A DNA stretch of 8,911 nucleotides from JANLSE01 sp031362265 (GTDB lineage Bacteria > Chloroflexota > Chloroflexia > Chloroflexales > Roseiflexaceae). Made by a program: the position numbers and the translations under genes. Shown one piece after another: positions 5,736 through 8,911 of the stretch (the first letter of the stretch is position 1; each line of letters begins with the position of its first letter). The stretch covers positions 1 through 8,911 of the forward strand of contig JANLSE010000521.1 in NCBI GenBank assembly GCA_031362265.1, given 5' to 3'. The notes beneath the pieces were generated by a model. The model saw only the letters and a list, made by a program, of their open reading frames with translations, had not been told where the DNA came from and did not search any database.

Positions 5736-8700
5736 TTATGTATCTTCGATCTTCCGCGCTCCCGTATACATCGCAATTCGTGTGCGTACTTCGTTTAAGA
5801 TTTCCTCGCGCGGATAATTTCCCTTCAGGATGACCTGTTCAACCACGCCATGGAGTTGCGCTCGTTCAGTTGGTGTCAGATCCATCGCCGTAATAACAAT
5901 TACTGGAATATTGCGCCATTCTGGGCTTGCACGTAGTAGCTCCAGCAGTTGAAATCCATCGATCTCAGGCATCATAAGGTCGAGTAAGATCACGCTTGGC
6001 CGGCGTTGCATGAGCCTGACAAGCGCAGTTTTACCATTTTCGGCTGTCTCTGTTTCCCAGCCATCATGGTTCAATGTTCGTTGCAGCAAATCACGTGTGG
6101 CTTCATCATCTTCAACAATTAATACACGATTAGGTAGTCTTGGCCGAAAGCGATCAATCATTGCAAGCAGTTGAGCGCGATCAACGGGTTTCGTAAGATA
6201 ATCGGCTGCGCCGAGGGTAAACCCATGTTCGCGCTCTTCCACCATTGTGAGCATAATCACCGGGATCGGCGCGAGGACTGGGTCGGCCTTTAGCAGCGCC
6301 AGAGCACCCCAGCCATCCATACCAGGCATCATAACATCAAGTGTGATCACATCTGGCCTAAGCTCACGTGCCAGCCGTAGACCCTCTTCACCGCTTGATG
6401 CCTCGACGATCCGTAATTGTTCGCGGCTTAATGCACGAATGAGTAACTCGCGAGCAGCTGGGTCATCGTCGATCATAAGTAAGCATGGCATGGTACTAGG
6501 TACGGATATTGTTGTGGCTGGTTGGAACCGTGCGGCACCACTGATGAGTGTGCTATCTTGATCGGCTGGTAGAGGCACAAACAATTCGAAGCTGGAGCCG
6601 ACCCCAAGTGTACTTGAAACCACAATATCGCCGCCAAGCATTTGGATAAAGCGTCGGCTAATCGCCAAGCCAAGGCCAGTTCCACCATAACGGCGGGTTG
6701 TCGAGGTATCGGCTTGCACAAATGGCTCAAAGACGCGCTCCATTTGCTCATCAGTCATACCGATCCCAGTATCTACTACTTTGAATGTAATACGGGCACT
6801 CTCGCGCACAACTTCCAATGTTACCGTGCCATGTTCGGTGAACTTACATGCGTTCGAGAGCAGGTTTAGCAGCGATTGGCGCAGGCGTACCGCATCGGTC
6901 TGAATTGCTCCCATTGTTTGATCACAATACACTTGTAGCAGATTCACATTCCGCACAGCGAGCGGGCGCACCATTGAACTGACCTCAACGACCAGCGCAT
7001 ACACATCCACTGGCTCAAGTAGCAGATCGAGCTTGCCCGACTCAATCTTTGAGAGATCAAGCACATCATTGATCAACGAGAGTAAATGGCGCCCTGCACC
7101 ACTAATCTTGCCTAGATCGGGCGTGAGAACGTTACCGTCATCAACAATATCGCCAGTGTGAATCATGTCACCGAGCATTTCGCTATAGCCAATAATCGCG
7201 TTTAGTGGTGTACGCAGTTCGTGGCTCATGTTCGCCAGGAATGCGCTCTTGGCGCGGCTAGCGGCCTCCGCGGCACTTAGCGCTTGGCGTAGCTCATCTT
7301 CCACACGGCGCCGCTCGGTGATATCACGCACCGTTGCTGTATAAAACGGCTCACTTGCTTGGTTCGCCTCGCTGACAACCACTTCCATCGGGAAGATTGT
7401 GCCATCGGAGCGTTGGCCGGTGATCTCGCGTAATTGGCTGGTTTGGCCTGCTTCTGTCAGCGCTGCACTACCATTCCCACCGGCAAGAATGGCAACCGAG
7501 CGCCCTTGTAACATTGGCGCCGGATAACCGAAGATCTGCTCAGCGGCTGGGTTGAGCGATATAATCGCCATATTCTGTTTTGAAAAGGTGATGATGCCAT
7601 CCATAGCGCTGCGGACAATCGCTTCGGTTCGGGTTGTGGTACGCTCGAGCGCATCAATCACATGATTATACCGATCGGCAATTTGGCCAACCTCAGTGAA
7701 TGACTCAATAGGTGCGCGCAATGAAAGATCGCCAGTTTTCGATTGCTGATCCATTACCAAAAACAGGTCGAGAAAATCGGTTGTGGCGCCATGCTCTGAA
7801 ACATTCAAACCAACTTCCTCATCGGCTGGGCTGGAACGCAGCGGAGTCATACGATTGAGGAGCCAGAGTAGGCCGTATGTCACACCAAAGGTCCATACAC
7901 CACAGGCAACGATTCCCTGCAGTTGAACACCAATCTGCTCAATGCGGCTTAACCCTGTTCCAAGCCGATCCAAATCGCCAAACAGCCCAACTGCCAGTGT
8001 ACCCCAAATACCTGCGCCCAAATGCACCGGGATCGCGCCAACCGCATCATCAATGCGCAAACGCACCAGAAGTTCATCGGTGGCCAACATCACAAGTCCA
8101 CCGATCGTGCCAATAATGATTGCATTACCAGCCGAAACCACATTGGCATTCGCGGTAATCGCAACCATACCAGCGAGCGACCCATTCAATACCAGATCCA
8201 CCTCGGGCCGTTTACGAATTAGCCAACCAGCCACCAATGTGAACGAGAGCCCTGCTGCGCCTGCCAGAATCGTGTTGAAGATAACCCCAGGTACACGGTT
8301 ATCGAACGCAAGAGTACTGCCGCCATTAAAACCGATCCAGCCGAACCATAGGATCAGCGCTCCCAAGGTGGCCAGTGGAATATCGGCACCCTGCATGCGA
8401 CGCGGTGGACCATTCTTTGGAAAGCGCCCAATACGTGGGCCAATAATTAAAACGGTTGCGAGAGATGTCCATCCGCCAAAACTATGCACAACGCTTGAAC
8501 CGGCAAAGTCGGTAAAGCCACGAATAACGAGCCATCCACCAGCATGGTTTGTATCGAGGCCATTCCATGCCCAATGGCCAAATATCGGGTAGGTGAAGCC
8601 TGCAACTAGGATCATAACTACCAGATATGCGCCAAAGCGCATACGTTCGGCTACTGCGCCAGCCAGAATGGTTGCAGCTGCGCCACAGAACATCACTTGG

Positions 8701-8911
8701 TACAGAAGGTAGACAGCCTGCCATGGGCTGCTGGTACTGATGTCTGGGGCAAACCCAGCCACACCGAACCAGCCACTCGCGCTTGGCCCAAACATAAGGC
8801 CAGCACCAATGAGCCAGAACACAAGCGTTGAAACCCCGAAATCCGAAAGATTTTTCATCGCCACGTTGATATTATTCTTGCGGCGAGTTACACCTGCCTC
8901 AAGACACAGAA
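5736..8911 (-). CDS. Amt ammonium channel-sensor histidine kinase fusion with two receivers (5' end beyond window)
   Basis: The frame stays open to the right edge: upstream of a GTG at 8864 it reads CLEAGVTRRKNNIN, the conserved end of Amt helix 1, so that GTG is internal and the real start is outside. About 1057 residues are visible; positions below count from that GTG. Residues 1-345 are an Amt/Rh channel with both pore histidines (His127 in DFAGSSVVH, His281 in AIPVHLG) and the GFNGGST loop, so transport or binding of ammonium is plausible. A HAMP-like linker (about 364-410) and a PAS domain (about 411-520) follow. HisKA has His548 (SHELRTPLN). The HATPase has Asn671, DTGIG (Asp698) and GGTGLGLA. 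Receiver 1 has phospho-Asp843, Thr873 and Lys892; receiver 2 has Asp962, Thr992 and Lys1014. Amt-kinase fusions are known sensors, for example Ks-Amt5 of Kuenenia. There is no output domain, so signals must pass to an unseen partner. A minimum of one membrane helix is missing from view. Confidence 0.95.
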   Translation of the reverse strand, partial: LCLEAGVTRRKNNINVAMKNLSDFGVSTLVFWLIGAGLMFGPSASGWFGVAGFAPDISTSSPWQAVYLLYQVMFCGAAATILAGAVAERMRFGAYLVVMILVAGFTYPIFGHWAWNGLDTNHAGGWLVIRGFTDFAGSSVVHSFGGWTSLATVLIIGPRIGRFPKNGPPRRMQGADIPLATLGALILWFGWIGFNGGSTLAFDNRVPGVIFNTILAGAAGLSFTLVAGWLIRKRPEVDLVLNGSLAGMVAITANANVVSAGNAIIIGTIGGLVMLATDELLVRLRIDDAVGAIPVHLGAGIWGTLAVGLFGDLDRLGTGLSRIEQIGVQLQGIVACGVWTFGVTYGLLWLLNRMTPLRSSPADEEVGLNVSEHGATTDFLDLFLVMDQQSKTGDLSLRAPIESFTEVGQIADRYNHVIDALERTTTRTEAIVRSAMDGIITFSKQNMAIISLNPAAEQIFGYPAPMLQGRSVAILAGGNGSAALTEAGQTSQLREITGQRSDGTIFPMEVVVSEANQASEPFYTATVRDITERRRVEDELRQALSAAEAASRAKSAFLANMSHELRTPLNAIIGYSEMLGDMIHTGDIVDDGNVLTPDLGKISGAGRHLLSLINDVLDLSKIESGKLDLLLEPVDVYALVVEVSSMVRPLAVRNVNLLQVYCDQTMGAIQTDAVRLRQSLLNLLSNACKFTEHGTVTLEVVRESARITFKVVDTGIGMTDEQMERVFEPFVQADTSTTRRYGGTGLGLAISRRFIQMLGGDIVVSSTLGVGSSFELFVPLPADQDSTLISGAARFQPATTISVPSTMPCLLMIDDDPAARELLIRALSREQLRIVEASSGEEGLRLARELRPDVITLDVMMPGMDGWGALALLKADPVLAPIPVIMLTMVEEREHGFTLGAADYLTKPVDRAQLLAMIDRFRPRLPNRVLIVEDDEATRDLLQRTLNHDGWETETAENGKTALVRLMQRRPSVILLDLMMPEIDGFQLLELLRASPEWRNIPVIVITAMDLTPTERAQLHGVVEQVILKGNYPREEILNEVRTRIAMYTGARKIEDT

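Noticed and set aside
7942..8592. 216-residue plus-strand open frame opposite the Amt domain
   Set aside because: Low-complexity Pro/Ser/Arg-rich shadow of the Amt coding strand, with no motif and no ribosome binding site seen.
2673..8911. A dedicated nitrogen-metabolism cluster linking agmatinase and the Amt-kinase
   Set aside because: The genes are separated by two unrelated genes, on separate transcripts, with no GlnB/GlnK, glutamine synthetase or polyamine gene in view, and agmatinase releases urea rather than ammonia.

Overview
The window looks like a chromosomal segment of a member of the Chloroflexota (phylum inferred from the feel of the proteins, not from a marker gene; confidence moderate). 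It has mid-range GC, compact genes and no mobile elements, tRNA, rRNA or CRISPR. Eight protein genes are supported. Two of them run off the window and are therefore partial: a dienelactone hydrolase-family gene at the left edge and a giant ammonium-transporter/sensor-kinase gene at the right edge.

Layout. (1) 1-1314, minus strand: two alpha/beta-hydrolases in tandem, a COG4947-like Ser esterase followed by a Cys-nucleophile dienelactone hydrolase-family protein. The esterase has a textbook housekeeping promoter (TTGACA, 17 nt, TATGAT) in the divergent gap at 1315-1459. (2) 1460-2113, plus strand: a protein with two zinc-ribbon modules, a Pro-rich linker and a membrane tail, transcribed divergently from the esterase. 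(3) 2132-4475, minus strand: a small Chloroflexota-type protein of unknown function, an agmatinase-family ureohydrolase with all metal ligands, and an exported beta-rich protein, separated by 130-135 bp gaps and so perhaps separate transcripts. (4) 4535-5617, plus strand: an unusual two-domain protein, a transthyretin-like N-terminal beta domain joined to a region with a papain-like Cys/His/Asp signature. It is divergent from the exported-protein gene across a 59-bp gap. (5) 5736-8911, minus strand: an Amt ammonium channel fused to a HAMP-like linker, PAS, HisKA, HATPase and two receiver domains. A nested hairpin lies between it and the converging gene.

How the genes may work together. The clearest system is the Amt-kinase fusion, an apparent ammonium 'transceptor': both pore histidines and all kinase and receiver key residues are present, so it can plausibly bind or conduct ammonium and signal by phosphotransfer. 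No DNA-binding output gene is in the window, so its target is unseen. The agmatinase would make putrescine and urea, giving only a loose nitrogen-metabolism link. The divergent exported protein and the transthyretin/Cys-protease-like protein are the least explained pair and the best candidates for new biology.
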